The notes beneath the pieces are model-generated. The model searched no databases and was not told the DNA's origin. It saw nothing but the letters and a program-made list of their open reading frames with translations. From assembly GCA_041398605.1 (NCBI GenBank), contig JAWKUK010000029.1:15711-79710 (forward strand): a DNA stretch of 64,000 nucleotides, written 5' to 3'. The DNA is from JAWKUK01 sp041398605. Lineage in GTDB: Bacteria > Planctomycetota > UBA1135 > GCA-002686595. The position numbers and the translations under genes are program-made. Below are positions 35,904-46,415 of the stretch, piece by piece. Numbering within the stretch: position 1 is the stretch's first letter; the number at the start of each line of letters is the position of its first letter.

Positions 35904-36962
35904 TCAGTCGCGCTCTTCGCCGAATTCGAGCGGGAGGACGAGCTCCTTGCCCGCCCGCCACACGACGATGTCGACGATGTCGCCGGGCCTCGCCTCGAGG
36001 CTCGCGTTCCGGAAGCTCTGCTCGTCGAGCATCCGCCGGCCTGCGATCGAGAGGAGGATGTCGCCAGAGCGCAGGCCCGCGGCCGCGGCTGGGGAGCTCG
36101 CGGTGACCTCGCGCACTTTGATGCGGCTGCGACCCGTGTAGCCCTGCGCCAAATCGTCGGCGGCGACACGCGGGAACTGCCAAGCCGGGTGGGGGCGTGC
36201 GCCGAGCCAGGCGTGGCGAACCGTGCCGTCCTTGACGATCTGGTCGACGACCCGGCGCACCATCTGGGCGGGGATGGCGAAGGCGAGGCCCTTGTCGCCG
36301 TTCGACTCCAAGCCCATCGCGACGTTGATGCCGACCGCGCGTCCCAGCAGGTCCACGAGCGGGCCCCCGCTGTTGCCAGGGTTGATCGCGGCGTCCGTCT
36401 GGATGTAGTCCTCGTACTGCGCGATATCGAGGTTGGACCGGCCGACGCCGTTGACGACGCCGAGGGTTACGGTGTGTCCGAAGCCGAGCGGGTTGCCCAT
36501 CGCCAGGACCAGCTCCCCGACTTCGGGCGGCGCTTCGGCGAGCTCCATAGGCTTCAGCGCGATGTCGCTGACCCGCAGGACGGCCAGGTCGGTGCGGGGG
36601 TCCCGGCCCAGGATCTCCGCCGGGTGTTCGCTCCCATCGTGCAGGATCACGACGAGGGAGTCGGCGCCGCGAACGACGTGCTCGTTGGTGACGATCGTCC
36701 CGTCCGCGGCGATCACGACGCCCGACCCGTCCTGGAGGCGGCGGGTGACCCCGCCACGGCGGCTGCGCGCCAGGGCCCGCACTTGAAGCACGGACGGTTC
36801 GGCCCGAGCCGAGATCTCCTGCAGCGCCGCCGAGACGAGCTGTGCAGCCTCCACCGGCGCGAGCGGGGGGGGCGCCGGGGCGGCTGCACGGCCGGCGGAG
36901 AACGCCAGCGCGAGGAGCCCGCCGCCGAGGGTGAGATTCGTGGCGCGTGAAGGTATGGGCAT
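35904..36962 (-). CDS. HtrA/DegP-family (S1C) serine protease with one PDZ domain
   Basis: A 352-residue exported protease. A signal peptide covers residues about 8-27. The trypsin-like domain has the complete triad His95 (TNEHVV), Asp125 (RTDLAVL) and Ser198 (GNSGGP). One PDZ domain follows (about 250-345; SRIKVREVTASSPAAAAGLR, GDILLSIAGRRM). It probably degrades or refolds damaged periplasmic proteins. With one PDZ domain it resembles DegS/short HtrA rather than two-PDZ DegP. The start at 36962 lies 62 bp beyond the YgfZ gene on the same strand. Confidence 0.92.
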   Translation of the reverse strand: MPIPSRATNLTLGGGLLALAFSAGRAAAPAPPPLAPVEAAQLVSAALQEISARAEPSVLQVRALARSRRGGVTRRLQDGSGVVIAADGTIVTNEHVVRGADSLVVILHDGSEHPAEILGRDPRTDLAVLRVSDIALKPMELAEAPPEVGELVLAMGNPLGFGHTVTLGVVNGVGRSNLDIAQYEDYIQTDAAINPGNSGGPLVDLLGRAVGINVAMGLESNGDKGLAFAIPAQMVRRVVDQIVKDGTVRHAWLGARPHPAWQFPRVAADDLAQGYTGRSRIKVREVTASSPAAAAGLRSGDILLSIAGRRMLDEQSFRNASLEARPGDIVDIVVWRAGKELVLPLEFGEERD

Positions 36963-37187
36963 GGGGCGCGGTTGGTCGACAGTCTATAGACGCGGCGGTG
37001 GACCGCGGCGCCCTGGGAATCGCTGTCTGAGCGGGAATCTCGCGCGACGCAGCCCGGACTTACTTGGGTCGTACCCACCGCCGTCGCGGCTGTCCCGTAG
37101 ACTAGGGGGCGCCTCGCTCTGGGACCCCCTGGGCCCCGCATCGCCGAACTCGCGCGCTCACGCGTCGCTCTGAACGAAACACCTCAC

Positions 37188-38596
37188 ATGAAAACCTTCC
37201 TCCTTACGATCGCAGCCACGATCCTGACGCTCGGGTTCGCCCCCGCCCAGGACTGTTCGCAGTCGAAGAGCCAATGCGCGACGTCGTGCTCGACGTCCGC
37301 GAAGGCCGAGATGGTCGCCGTGAAGGCGGCACCCGCCCTGCCGTGGTGCACCCAGTCGTGCGCCTCCAAGAAGGCGAACGTCGTCGTCGAGGTGCCGCAG
37401 GAGAAGGCGCTCGTCGTCGCGAATGGCCCGTGCGCTGGCCAGAAGGCGACCGTCGTCGCGACGAAGCAAGAGTGCAGCGGCGCGAAGGCCGTCGTCGTCG
37501 CCGCCAAGGCGAGCTGCTGCCAGGAGGGCGCGAAGGCCGCGACCGTCGCCGCGAAGCAAGAGTGCACCAGCGCGTGCAGCGGTGAGAAGGCCACGGTCGT
37601 CGCCGCGAAGGCGAGCTGCTGCCAGGAGGGCGCGAAGGCCGCGACCGTCGCGACCAAGCAAGAGTGCACCAGCGCGTGCAGCGGTGAGAAGGCCACGGTC
37701 GTCGCCGCGAAGGCGAGCTGCTGCCAAGAGGGCGCGAAGGCCACGCGACCGTCGCGACCAAGCAAGAGTGCACCAGCGCGTGCAGCGGCGAGAAGCTACG
37801 GTCGTCGCCAAGGCGAGCTGCTGCCACAGGAGGCCGAAGGCCGTGACCGTCGCGACCAAGCAAGAGTGTACGAGCGTGCAGCGGCGAGAAGGCCGCGGTC
37901 GTCTCCGCGGAAGGCGAGCTGCTGTTGTGAGGCCGCGAAGGCCGCGACCGTCGCCGCCAAGCAAGAGTGCACCAGTTGCGTGCAGCGGCGAGAAGGCTAC
38001 GGTCGTCGCCGCGAAGGCGAGCTGCTGCCAGGAGGCCGCGAAGGCCGCTGTCGTCGCTGAGAAGGCGAGCTGCTGCCAAGAGGCGCGCGAAGGCCGCGAC
38101 CGTCGCCGCCAAGAAGAGTGCACCAGCGCGTGCAGCAGCGAGAAGGCCACGGTCGTCGCCGCGAAGGCGAGCTGCTGCCAGGAGGCCGCGAAGGCTGCTG
38201 TCGTCGCTGAGAAGGCGAGTTGCTGCCAAGAGGGCGCGAAGGCCGCGACCGTCGCCGCCAAGCAAGAGTGCTCCAGCGGCGTGCAGCGGCGAGAAGGCCA
38301 CGGTCGTCGCTGAGAAGGCGAGCTGCCAGGAGGCCGCGAAGGCCGCTGTCGTCGCTGAGAAGGCGAGCTGCTGCCAAGAGGGCGCGAAGGCCGCGACCGT
38401 CGCCGCCAAGCAAGAGTGCTCCAGCGCGTGCAGCGGCGAGAAGGCCACGGTCGTCGCTGAGAAGGCGAGCTGCTGCCAAGAGGCCGCGAAGGCCACGACC
38501 GTCTCCAACCCGGCGGCCAGTGAGTGCTGCGCCAGCAAGGCCAAGGCCGCGCGCGCCTCGAACGGGTCCGCCTGCACGCTGAAGGCGAACGGCTGA
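37188..38596 (+). pseudogene. Exported Cys-rich tandem-repeat protein, frame broken by several indels
   Basis: The gene starts with a clear signal peptide (MKTFLLTIAATILTLGFAPA). A repeated Cys-rich unit of about 34 residues follows, with the pattern KATVVAAKASCCQEGAKAA plus TVAAKQECTSACSGE. Units keep high identity, but at least eight indels between about 37740 and 38280 switch the frame. The first frame runs to 38060 by chance, and the repeat resumes in a different frame at the 3' end, finishing SECCASKAKAARASNGSACT before TGA at 38594. The CC, C and C spacing suggests metal binding (metallothionein-like) or extensive disulfides; function is unproven. Either the gene is decaying or the assembly is faulty in this repetitive stretch. 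Confidence 0.7.
37490..38510 (+). repeat. Tandem repeats of about 102 bp, with shortened variants, in the Cys-rich gene
   Basis: Around nine imperfect units, each with the gcgagctgctgcca core (Ala-Ser-Cys-Cys-Gln) and an aagcaagagtgc core (Lys-Gln-Glu-Cys). Some units lack the second half, giving shorter spacing, and two units lack a single codon. Indels of 1-2 bp are concentrated in the middle copies. Confidence 0.85.
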
Positions 38597-38638
38597 CACG
38601 CCGTCCCGCGCGGACTCGACGCGCGGGCCAGTCAGCGC

Positions 38639-38677
38639 CGAGGAGCCGCGCCCCCGACTCGGGGACGCGGCTCCTCG
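38639..38677 (+). terminator. Long terminator-like hairpin
   Basis: Perfect 12-bp inverted repeat cgaggagccgcg (38639-38650) and cgcggctcctcg (38666-38677), extended inside by cccc/gggg pairing. It lies 43 bp after the Cys-rich gene and before the methyltransferase gene. Confidence 0.7.
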
Positions 38678-38761
38678 CGCATCTCGGCGCGGCGGTCGAC
38701 AGGCCCGCGGAACGGCCCCCGCTGGGGCCCATCGGGGCTTGCCCTCCATTACGATTCCGAG

Positions 38762-39748
38762 GTGATTCAGCCCCAGGTCTTCCCAGCGCCGCCGTTCCCT
38801 GCCCATGCCCTGCTCGATGCGGGCGGCGGGTGGAAGCTGGAGCGCTTTGGCGACGTGACCCTGGCGCGCCCTGACCCGCAGGCGCTCTGGCGCCCACGGC
38901 TCCCGCGCGCGGATTGGGAGCGCGCCGACCTGACCTTTGAGCGCGAGAGCGATCGTGGGGGCGTTTGGCGCCCTCGTTCGGGGTTACCCAAACGCCTCGC
39001 CGGGGCGGATGCCGGCTGGTCGGTCGCCTTTGGGGCGGGCACCTTCCTCGTGCGCCCGACGCCCTTCAAGCATGTCGGGCTCTTCCCCGAGCAAGCGACC
39101 AACTGGCAGCTCGTGGGGCAAGCTGTGCGCGAGCTGAAGGGCGCCCTCGACGAGCCGCCGCGGGTCCTGAACCTCTTCGGCTACACGGGCGCAGCGAGCG
39201 TGCTCGCGGCCCTCGAGGGCGCCGCGGTCACACATGTCGACGCATCGCGTGCCTCGATCACCTGGACCAGCGAGAACGCGGACGCGAGCGGGCTCGGACG
39301 CAGCGCGCTGCGCGTGATCTGTGACGATGCCCTCGCGTTTGCCGCGCGTGAGGTGCGCCGTGGCTCGACCTATCACGTCATCCTCCTCGACCCGCCCCAC
39401 TACGGCCGCGGGCCAAAGGGCGAGGTCTGGCGCTTCGAAGAGGGCTTCGCGCCCCTCGTCGCCGCCGCTTCGCAGCTCCTCGCCGACCGCGCGCTGCTCG
39501 TCCTCTCGACCTATGCGATCGGCTACTCGCCGCTCGCGCTCGTGAACGTCCTCGCGGAGCTGCCCGGCGGCGCCGTCGAAGCCGGGGAGCTCGCGCTCTG
39601 CGAGGAGCCACGCGCGGGCCTCCCGAGCCGCATGTTGCCCGCGGGCTTCTGCGCGCGCTGGTCGCGCGGGCTCGAGGCCGGCGCGGTGGGCCGGCGCGCG
39701 GGCGCCGCGCCGTCGACGCCATGCGCGCTGGGGGACGGGCTCGCGTGA
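38762..39748 (+). CDS. Class I SAM-dependent methyltransferase (RlmI/RlmK-like)
   Basis: A 328-residue protein beginning at GTG 38762. The SAM-binding region is in VLNLFGYTGAASVLAALEGA (motif I), VTHVDASRASITWTSENADA (motif II) and YHVILLDPPHYGRGPKGEVW (DPPxYG catalytic motif). This matches the rRNA cytosine-C5 methyltransferase group represented by RlmI/RlmK. The N-terminal PUA domain of RlmI is absent. The stop overlaps the GTG start of the pseudouridine synthase gene (GTGA), supporting a shared RNA-modification role. Confidence 0.85.
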   Translation: MIQPQVFPAPPFPAHALLDAGGGWKLERFGDVTLARPDPQALWRPRLPRADWERADLTFERESDRGGVWRPRSGLPKRLAGADAGWSVAFGAGTFLVRPTPFKHVGLFPEQATNWQLVGQAVRELKGALDEPPRVLNLFGYTGAASVLAALEGAAVTHVDASRASITWTSENADASGLGRSALRVICDDALAFAAREVRRGSTYHVILLDPPHYGRGPKGEVWRFEEGFAPLVAAASQLLADRALLVLSTYAIGYSPLALVNVLAELPGGAVEAGELALCEEPRAGLPSRMLPAGFCARWSRGLEAGAVGRRAGAAPSTPCALGDGLA

Positions 39749-40449
39749 CCCTCGAGGTCCTGTATGTCGACAACCATGTGCTGGCGGTCGCGAAGCCAGC
39801 CGGCGAGCCTGTTGTGCCCGACGAGAGCGGCGACACGAGCCTCCTCGATCGCGCGCGCGAGTGGGTGCGAGTCGAGTTCGAGAAGCCCGGCAACGTCTTC
39901 TTGGGCGTCGTGCATCGCCTCGACCGACCGGTCTCCGGGGTCGTCGCGTTGGCGCGCACCAGCAAGGGCGCGGCGCGGCTCACGGCGGCGTTCCGCGACC
40001 ACACGGCGCAGAAGACCTATCTCGGGCTGCTCCCGAAGACGCCGCGCGAGCCCGCAGGCGAGCTCGTGCAGTGGCTCGCGAAGGACGCCGCGCGCAACCA
40101 TGTCTCCGTCGTGCCGGCGCACACGCCTGGCGCGCGGGAGGCGGTGACGCGCTGGCGCGTCGTCGTCCCGAGCGGTGCAGGCGCGGGCAGCGCGGGGCTG
40201 TGCGTCGTCGAGCTCGAGCCGCGCACCGGGCGGTCACACCAGCTGCGGCTCGCGTGCCGGACTCTCTGCGCGCCGCTCCTCGGGGACCTGCGCTACGGGG
40301 CCTCCGCGCCCCTCGCGGACGCGAGCATCGGGCTGCACGCGTGGCAGCTCCGCGTGCAGCACCCGACGCGCGACGAGGCCTTGCACTTCGTCGCGCCGTT
40401 GCCTGCGCTCAGCGTGTGGGACACTGCGCGCGCCGCGCTCACGCAGTGA
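39745..40449 (+). CDS. RluA-family pseudouridine synthase
   Basis: A 234-residue protein without an S4 domain. The catalytic motif is GVVHRLDRPVSGVVALARTS, with the active Asp in HRLDR. N-terminal LEVLYVDNHVLAVAKPAGEP and C-terminal RTGRSHQLRLACRTLCAPLLGD are family hallmarks. GTG 39745 overlaps the upstream stop and starts at the position usual for the family; ATG 39721 would add eight residues. The target RNA cannot be inferred. It ends 11 bp inside the convergent FMN reductase gene. Confidence 0.88.
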   Translation: MTLEVLYVDNHVLAVAKPAGEPVVPDESGDTSLLDRAREWVRVEFEKPGNVFLGVVHRLDRPVSGVVALARTSKGAARLTAAFRDHTAQKTYLGLLPKTPREPAGELVQWLAKDAARNHVSVVPAHTPGAREAVTRWRVVVPSGAGAGSAGLCVVELEPRTGRSHQLRLACRTLCAPLLGDLRYGASAPLADASIGLHAWQLRVQHPTRDEALHFVAPLPALSVWDTARAALTQ

Positions 40450-41014
40450 GGGCTGCCGTGACGCGCACGAGGCGCTCAGCGACTTGCTGCACCGCCGCGA
40501 CATGCTTCGGGTCCTTGAGCGCGCCGGCGTCGTCGAACGCTTGGTGCGCCTGGCCCAGGCCGAACTGCTCGGGGACGACGACGACGCGGATGTTCATCAA
40601 CAGCGTGCGTAGCTGCGGTAGCATCCGGATACCGCCGAGCCCGCCCGGGCTCGCCGCGAAGAGCCCCGCGGTCTTGCCAGCGAAGGCCGCGAGCGGCGCC
40701 TCGTTCGGAGCCGGGCGCGACGCCCAATCGATCGCGTTCTTCAGCAGCGCCGAATAGGTCGAGTTGTGCTCCGGACAAGCGATGATGAAGCCGTCGTGCG
40801 CCTTCATGAGCTCCTTCCAGCGTGTCACGATCTCAGGCGTGCCTGCGCGCTCGAGGTCCTCATCGAAGAGCGGCATCGGGAAGTCCGCCAGGTCGACATA
40901 GGTGACCGTCGCGCCCGCCGCCTCGGCGGCGGCGGCGGCGGCTTTGGCGAGCTTCTTGTTCAGGGAATCGCGCCGGGCTGAGCCGGCGAACGCGAGGAGC
41001 TTGGGCTGCGTCAT
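40439..41014 (-). CDS. NADPH-dependent FMN reductase
   Basis: A 191-residue flavodoxin-fold reductase. The FMN-phosphate loop is GSARRDSLNKKLAKA and the second conserved segment is CPEHNSTYSALLKNAIDWASR, followed by GLFAASPGGLGGIRML. The fold matches the SsuE/ChrR-like group that reduces FMN, quinones or metals; the physiological substrate is not clear. It lies 37 bp downstream of mqnE on the same strand, so it may be co-transcribed with menaquinone synthesis. Confidence 0.88.
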   Translation of the reverse strand: MTQPKLLAFAGSARRDSLNKKLAKAAAAAAEAAGATVTYVDLADFPMPLFDEDLERAGTPEIVTRWKELMKAHDGFIIACPEHNSTYSALLKNAIDWASRPAPNEAPLAAFAGKTAGLFAASPGGLGGIRMLPQLRTLLMNIRVVVVPEQFGLGQAHQAFDDAGALKDPKHVAAVQQVAERLVRVTAALTA

Positions 41015-41051
41015 GGGGCAGAGAGGATACCGCGCCAGCAGCGCGGGCGCC

Positions 41052-42220
<1,169 letters not shown>

Positions 42221-42224
<4 letters not shown>

Positions 42225-43513
42225 GCGTTGACCTCCGTCGCGCGGGCGGGCTCGGCGAGATGCGCGAGGTCCGCGGGCGCCGCTCGGTGCGTCGCAGCTT
42301 CGAGGCGGTTCGCGGGGTGGGCCCGGTGGCCCGCTGCGATGTGCCGCTCATCCGAGAGGCCGTACCAAGAGTTGCGTTGGCGCGGCGTGAAGCCTGCGCT
42401 GGAGATCATGCGCTCGATCGTCTGCACCGACTCGAGGTGGAAACAGCCCGCAGCAGAGACGACGTTCTCCTCGAGCATCGTCCCGCCGAAGTCGTTGCAG
42501 CCCGTGCGGAGCGTCACTTGGCCCAGCTTCATGCCCTGCGTCACGTAGCTCGTCTGCATGTTCTCGATGTTGTCCAGCACGATGCGCGAGAGCGCTTGCA
42601 TGCGCAAGTAGACCGCAGGGGTCGCCTTCTCGGGGTACAGGTGCTCCTCGGGCACGCCGTCGGGCTGGCAGGTCCAACACGCGAACGCGGTGAAGCCGCC
42701 GGTCTCGTCCTGAAGGTCGCGCAGGCGCATGAGGTGCTCGATGCGCTCGGCCGCGGTCTCGACGTGTCCGAACATCATCGTGGCGGAGCTGCGCAGGCCG
42801 GCCTCGTGCACTTTGCGGTGCACGTCGAGCCAGCGGTCGGTCGGGGTCTTCTTCGGCGCGATGATCTCGCGCACGCGCTCGACGAGGATCTCCGCGCCGG
42901 CGCCGGGGACGCTGCCGAGGCCGGCGTCGATCAGGTCGCGCAGGACGTGCTCCAGCGGGCGCTTCTCGTACTGCGCGAAGTGGTCGAGCTCCGACGCCGA
43001 GAGGGCGTGGCAGTTGATCTCGGGGAAGCGCTCGCGCAGGTCGCTCAAGAGCTCGCACCACCAGTCCGATAGGATGCGCGGGTGGTGTCCGCCCTGCATC
43101 AGGAGCTGCCGCCCGCCGATGTCAGCGAGCTCCTGGACCTTGGTGTAGATCTCGTCGCGCGACAGCACGTAGGCCTCGACGTCACCCGGCGAGCGGTAGA
43201 AGGCGCAGAAGCCGCAGTCGGCGATGCAGACGTTGGTCGGGTTCAGGTTGCGGTCGACGATGTACGTGACGACGCCGCCTGGGTGCAGCCGGGCTCGGAC
43301 CCCGTCGGCGAGGCGGCCGAGGGTCAGGAGGTCGGCGCGCTCGTGGAGGAGCAGGGCCTCCTCGGCGCTGATGCGCTCGGCGGCCTCGACCTTCGCGGCG
43401 ATACGGGCGAGCTCCCTGTGCAAGGATTCCGCGTGAACGGCGCCTGCGAGGGGCGCGGACCAGGCCTGGGGGGCCCTACCTGAGGGGGTGTCGAACCGAT
43501 TCGCGCTAAGCAT
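42221..43513 (-). CDS. mqnC: Cyclic dehypoxanthine futalosine synthase MqnC
   Basis: Radical-SAM cyclase acting after MqnE in the futalosine pathway. The 430-residue protein has CIADCGFC (Cys96, Cys100, Cys103), GHHPRILSDWWCELL, LGSVPGAGAEILVERV, HRKVHEAGLRSSATMMFGH, WTCQPDG and TGCNDFGGTMLEENVVSAAG, all typical of MqnC. The N-terminal extension of about 30 residues and a variable C-terminus are slightly longer than usual. Menaquinone from this pathway would be the quinone pool for the multiheme cytochromes at 53-61 kb. The gene is divergent from the selenoprotein gene. Confidence 0.93.
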
Positions 43514-43571
43514 CGCGCCCAGATTGTAGGCCGTCTAGACTCCGATTCTCACCCTACCCTGGAGGCTCCCT

Positions 43572-44822
43572 ATGAGATCCCACAGCACACTAGTCACAGC
43601 CCTCGCGTTCGCCGCGTGGTGCCCTGCCTTCGGGCAGGGACCGCCCGCCGCACCCGCGCAGGACGCGGCTGCCAAGCAGGCGCCCGCCGCGGACCTGAGG
43701 TCCGCGTTCTTCGTCCTTCAAGACGAATTCGACGAGGCGATCGACGCCTATCGCGCCGCGATGGCGCAGCTCCGCGGCGCAGCCCCCGACGCGCCGCGGC
43801 CGGTCGCCCCAAACGCGGCGTTCTACCCGCGCTACGAGGTGCTCGCGGACGCGGGCTCGGTCGACGCCCAGCTCTGGGTGTTGCAGAACTACACGCTGTC
43901 GCCGCTGATCGGCGAGGCGGCGCGCGCGGACAAGCGCGCTCGCATTCTGCGTGCGATGGCGAGCGAACCGAGCGCCGAGCAGTACACCGGCCTCGTGCGC
44001 CTGCTCGGCTCCGAGGCGATGGGGCGCGGCCACCTGACGAAGGAGGAGAGCATGGCGCTCCTCGACTTGGTCATCGCGAGCGTCGCTGACCTGGAGGTCC
44101 AGGCCACCGCCGCGGGGACACAGGCGAGCGTCATCGACGTGCGCGGCGGCACCCGCGAGCAGCGGATGCCTGCGATCGAGGCAATGAAGGCCGTCGCGGC
44201 TCGTTGGCCCGAGACCAAGGCAGGCCAGCGCGCCGGCGGCGCCGCGTTTGCGTTCGAGAACTTGAATGTCGGCCAGACCGCGCCGGACATCGTCGGCGCC
44301 GACGTGGACGGCAACGCGCTGAAGCTCAGCGACTTCGCTGGCAAGGTCGTCGTGCTTGACTTCTGGGGCTTCTGGTGAGGCCCCTGCGTGGCGATGATCC
44401 CCCACGAACGGACGCTCGTGAAGCGTCTCGCGGATCAACCCTTTGTCCTGCTCGGCATCAACAGCGATAACGAAGAGCGCTACCGCAAAGAGCGCGTCGA
44501 GAAGGAGGTCACATGGCCCTCGTTCTTCGACGGCGGCAGCACCGGGGGCCCGATCGCGTCCCGTTGGGGCGTCACCGGTTGGCCGACCATCTACGTCCTC
44601 GACCACCAACGCCGGATTCGCTTCAAAGGCCCGCGCGGGGAAGCGATGGACGAGGCGGTCGATCAGCTCTTGGCCGAGCTGCGCGGCGAGCTGCCTAGCC
44701 CGAGCACGGAGTCGCTGCTCGAGGCGAGCTTCGCGAAGGTCGAGGTCTCGATCCCTGCTGTCACGAAGACCCCGGCTCGCGCGGCGACGCTGGGCGGCGC
44801 CCCCAAGAAGCTGGACGGTTAG
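43572..44822 (+). CDS. TlpA-like thioredoxin-fold protein with predicted selenocysteine at TGA (UxxC)
   Basis: A predicted 416-residue exported protein when TGA 44376-44378 is read through as selenocysteine. A signal peptide (about 1-21) and a helical domain (about 30-220) precede a TlpA/AhpC-TSA domain (about 230-375). That domain has VGQTAPDIVGADVDG, VVVLDFWGFW-U-GPC-VAMIP and the cis-Pro VTGWPTIYVLD. The TGA is codon 269, exactly the first Cys of the CxxC site (Cys272 is kept), and both sides lie in the same frame with 147 further sense codons. A hairpin starts 4 nt after the TGA. Alternatives are a nonsense mutation or a sequencing error in a normal CGPC protein. The protein probably reduces or isomerises periplasmic thiols. 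Confidence 0.75.
44376..44411 (+). promoter_or_regulatory. Candidate bacterial SECIS hairpin after the in-frame TGA
   Basis: CGTGG (44387-44391) pairs with CCACG (44402-44406) around a 10-nt loop whose second base is G. Outer pairs 83-411, 84-410 and 85-408 extend the stem with a bulge and one mismatch. It lies 4-33 nt after the TGA, the usual place for a bacterial SECIS, and is the site where SelB would bind. The stem is modest, so this needs comparison with homologues. Confidence 0.5.
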
Positions 44823-44856
44823 ACGCCGGCCAAGTCGTGGGCGGCGCGCGGTGCGT

Positions 44857-44878
44857 CCCCACCGCGCGCGCGGTGGGG
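44857..44878. terminator. Bidirectional terminator-like hairpin
   Basis: Perfect 9-bp inverted repeat ccccaccgc (44857-44865) and gcggtgggg (44870-44878) with a 4-nt loop, placed between the convergent selenoprotein and HAF-repeat genes. Confidence 0.7.
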
Positions 44879-44910
44879 CGGTGCACCAACTCGCGGCGCG
44901 CGCGACCTGG

Positions 44911-46200
44911 TCACTCGAACGTCACGCTGTAGCCGTCTGCAAAGTTCGAGCCTACGACGCCTCCCTGCGAATCGCGGTACCACGTCGTGAAGTGCCAGGT
45001 CTCACCCGGCTGCACCGCGACGGCCCCGGCCGGCGTCGGCTGCTGCTGTAGGTCGAGCGCGAGCGCAAACATGCCGGAGCTCCCGGAGTTCTGAACTTGC
45101 GTCGGCGCATTGAAGCGGCCGATCGCGCCCCCGAGGCACAGATCGCCGTAGCTGCCGCCCGGGTTCGGGACGAGCCCCTGGGTCGCGCTCGTGAGGAAGT
45201 ATCCAAACGCGTTCAGCGGCAGGTCGCTCGCGCGCAGCACCAGGTCATTCGCTGCGACGGACGCCGACCCCTCGGCCGACATGCGTCCGGCGTTGCCCGT
45301 GCTGTTGGCGACCGCGGCGCAGTAGCGCGCGCCCGGCTCGCGCTCGGCTACGAAGCCGTGCTGGCCGTACACGCCATTCCACGGGCCTTGCCAGTAGCCA
45401 CAAAGGGTCCCCGAATCGTTGATGTCCTGGGCCGACGACCAGCCCACGACGTTCGGCACGAGCACGTCGCTCCAAGCGCCTTGGTCATACAGGATCGCGG
45501 TGCGCATGCTCCCGCTGACGTCCACCTGCTGCCCGACAATCTGGCCGACGTTGTTCAGGCCCGAGAGATAGGTCCAGTGCGCGCCCGGCTTGTCGAGGGG
45601 CACGAACTGCGCTCCGTCGTACGTAAAGCCGCGCCACCGTGCGCCCGAGCCGTCCCAGTAGTTCCCGATGATCAGCCCGTTGTCGTTCACATCCACGAGG
45701 TTGGTGTGAGTTGCGCCGGGGTAGTCGACGATCGTGATCCCCCCGCCGACGGACACATAGCCGTGTTGCTGGAACTGGAAGTCCGAGTACGAACCGACGA
45801 TGGTCCCCGCCGAGTTGATCCCTGACGGGCCGCCCAAGTTGCCGGGGAGCGCGCCGAGGCTCACGAACCCCGCCGCCGAATAGCTGAAGGAGCTCGGGCT
45901 GCCCGGGCCCACGGACCAACGCCCGACCGTCACGCCTAGGTCGTTTGTGCCAGCGAGGTGGGTGTCCGTAGCCCCAGGATGGTCGATCGGAGTGAGCGCG
46001 CCGCTCGGGCCGCGCTCGAAGCCGTGATAGCGCGCCGACCCATCACGGAAGTCACCCGTCACTCGCCCCGCTGCATCGATGGAGCTGGGGGTGGTCCCAG
46101 TGCTGCCTGTGATGTCGAACAGGGTATAGCTGTAGCTGCCTTGCGCTAGCGCCGCAGTGCTCGCGAGGGAGAGCGTCGCGACGAGGTGGATCGGTTGCAT
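44911..46200 (-). CDS. Secreted HAF-repeat-like protein with shared C-terminal module
   Basis: A 429-residue exported protein with signal peptide MQPIHLVATLSLASTAALAQ. Residues about 50-290 contain repeats of the HAF type (GINSAGTIVGSYSD, DVNDNGLIIGNYWDGSG, GLNNVGQIVGQQVD, DINDSGTLCGYW), each beginning with an asparagine-rich IN..G.IVG strand. The C-terminal module (44914-45321) has ANSTGN, LPLNAFGYFLTS, GDLCLGGAIGRF, NSGSSG, GETWHFTTWYRDS and SNFADGYSVTF. Function is unknown; HAF-type repeats occur in extracellular proteins. Confidence 0.8.
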   Translation of the reverse strand: MQPIHLVATLSLASTAALAQGSYSYTLFDITGSTGTTPSSIDAAGRVTGDFRDGSARYHGFERGPSGALTPIDHPGATDTHLAGTNDLGVTVGRWSVGPGSPSSFSYSAAGFVSLGALPGNLGGPSGINSAGTIVGSYSDFQFQQHGYVSVGGGITIVDYPGATHTNLVDVNDNGLIIGNYWDGSGARWRGFTYDGAQFVPLDKPGAHWTYLSGLNNVGQIVGQQVDVSGSMRTAILYDQGAWSDVLVPNVVGWSSAQDINDSGTLCGYWQGPWNGVYGQHGFVAEREPGARYCAAVANSTGNAGRMSAEGSASVAANDLVLRASDLPLNAFGYFLTSATQGLVPNPGGSYGDLCLGGAIGRFNAPTQVQNSGSSGMFALALDLQQQPTPAGAVAVQPGETWHFTTWYRDSQGGVVGSNFADGYSVTFE

Positions 46201-46415
46201 GCCGTCCTCGATACCCTGCGATCCGGGGCGGCGTCAAGGTGATCTGTGTCGGGCGGGTGTCATCCGTGGATCCCGTCTTGATCCGGTGATCGTCGGCGAT
46301 CCCGCTGCGCGAGCCACGGCGGCGGCGCGAGGCGGCGACGCGCTGCGTGAACGCCGCCCCGACCCGCGCCCTGGCTCGCTCGCCCTTGTCGCATCGTCAA
46401 GGGCCCTCGGCGCGG

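Noticed and set aside
37490..38510. CRISPR-like array
   Set aside because: The repeats are coding, without unique spacers of uniform size, and no cas gene is nearby.
44379..44822. Separate small gene beginning at ATG 44394 or 44388
   Set aside because: The downstream piece lacks a start context of its own and is the second half of a thioredoxin fold whose first half ends at the TGA; it is better read as one protein.
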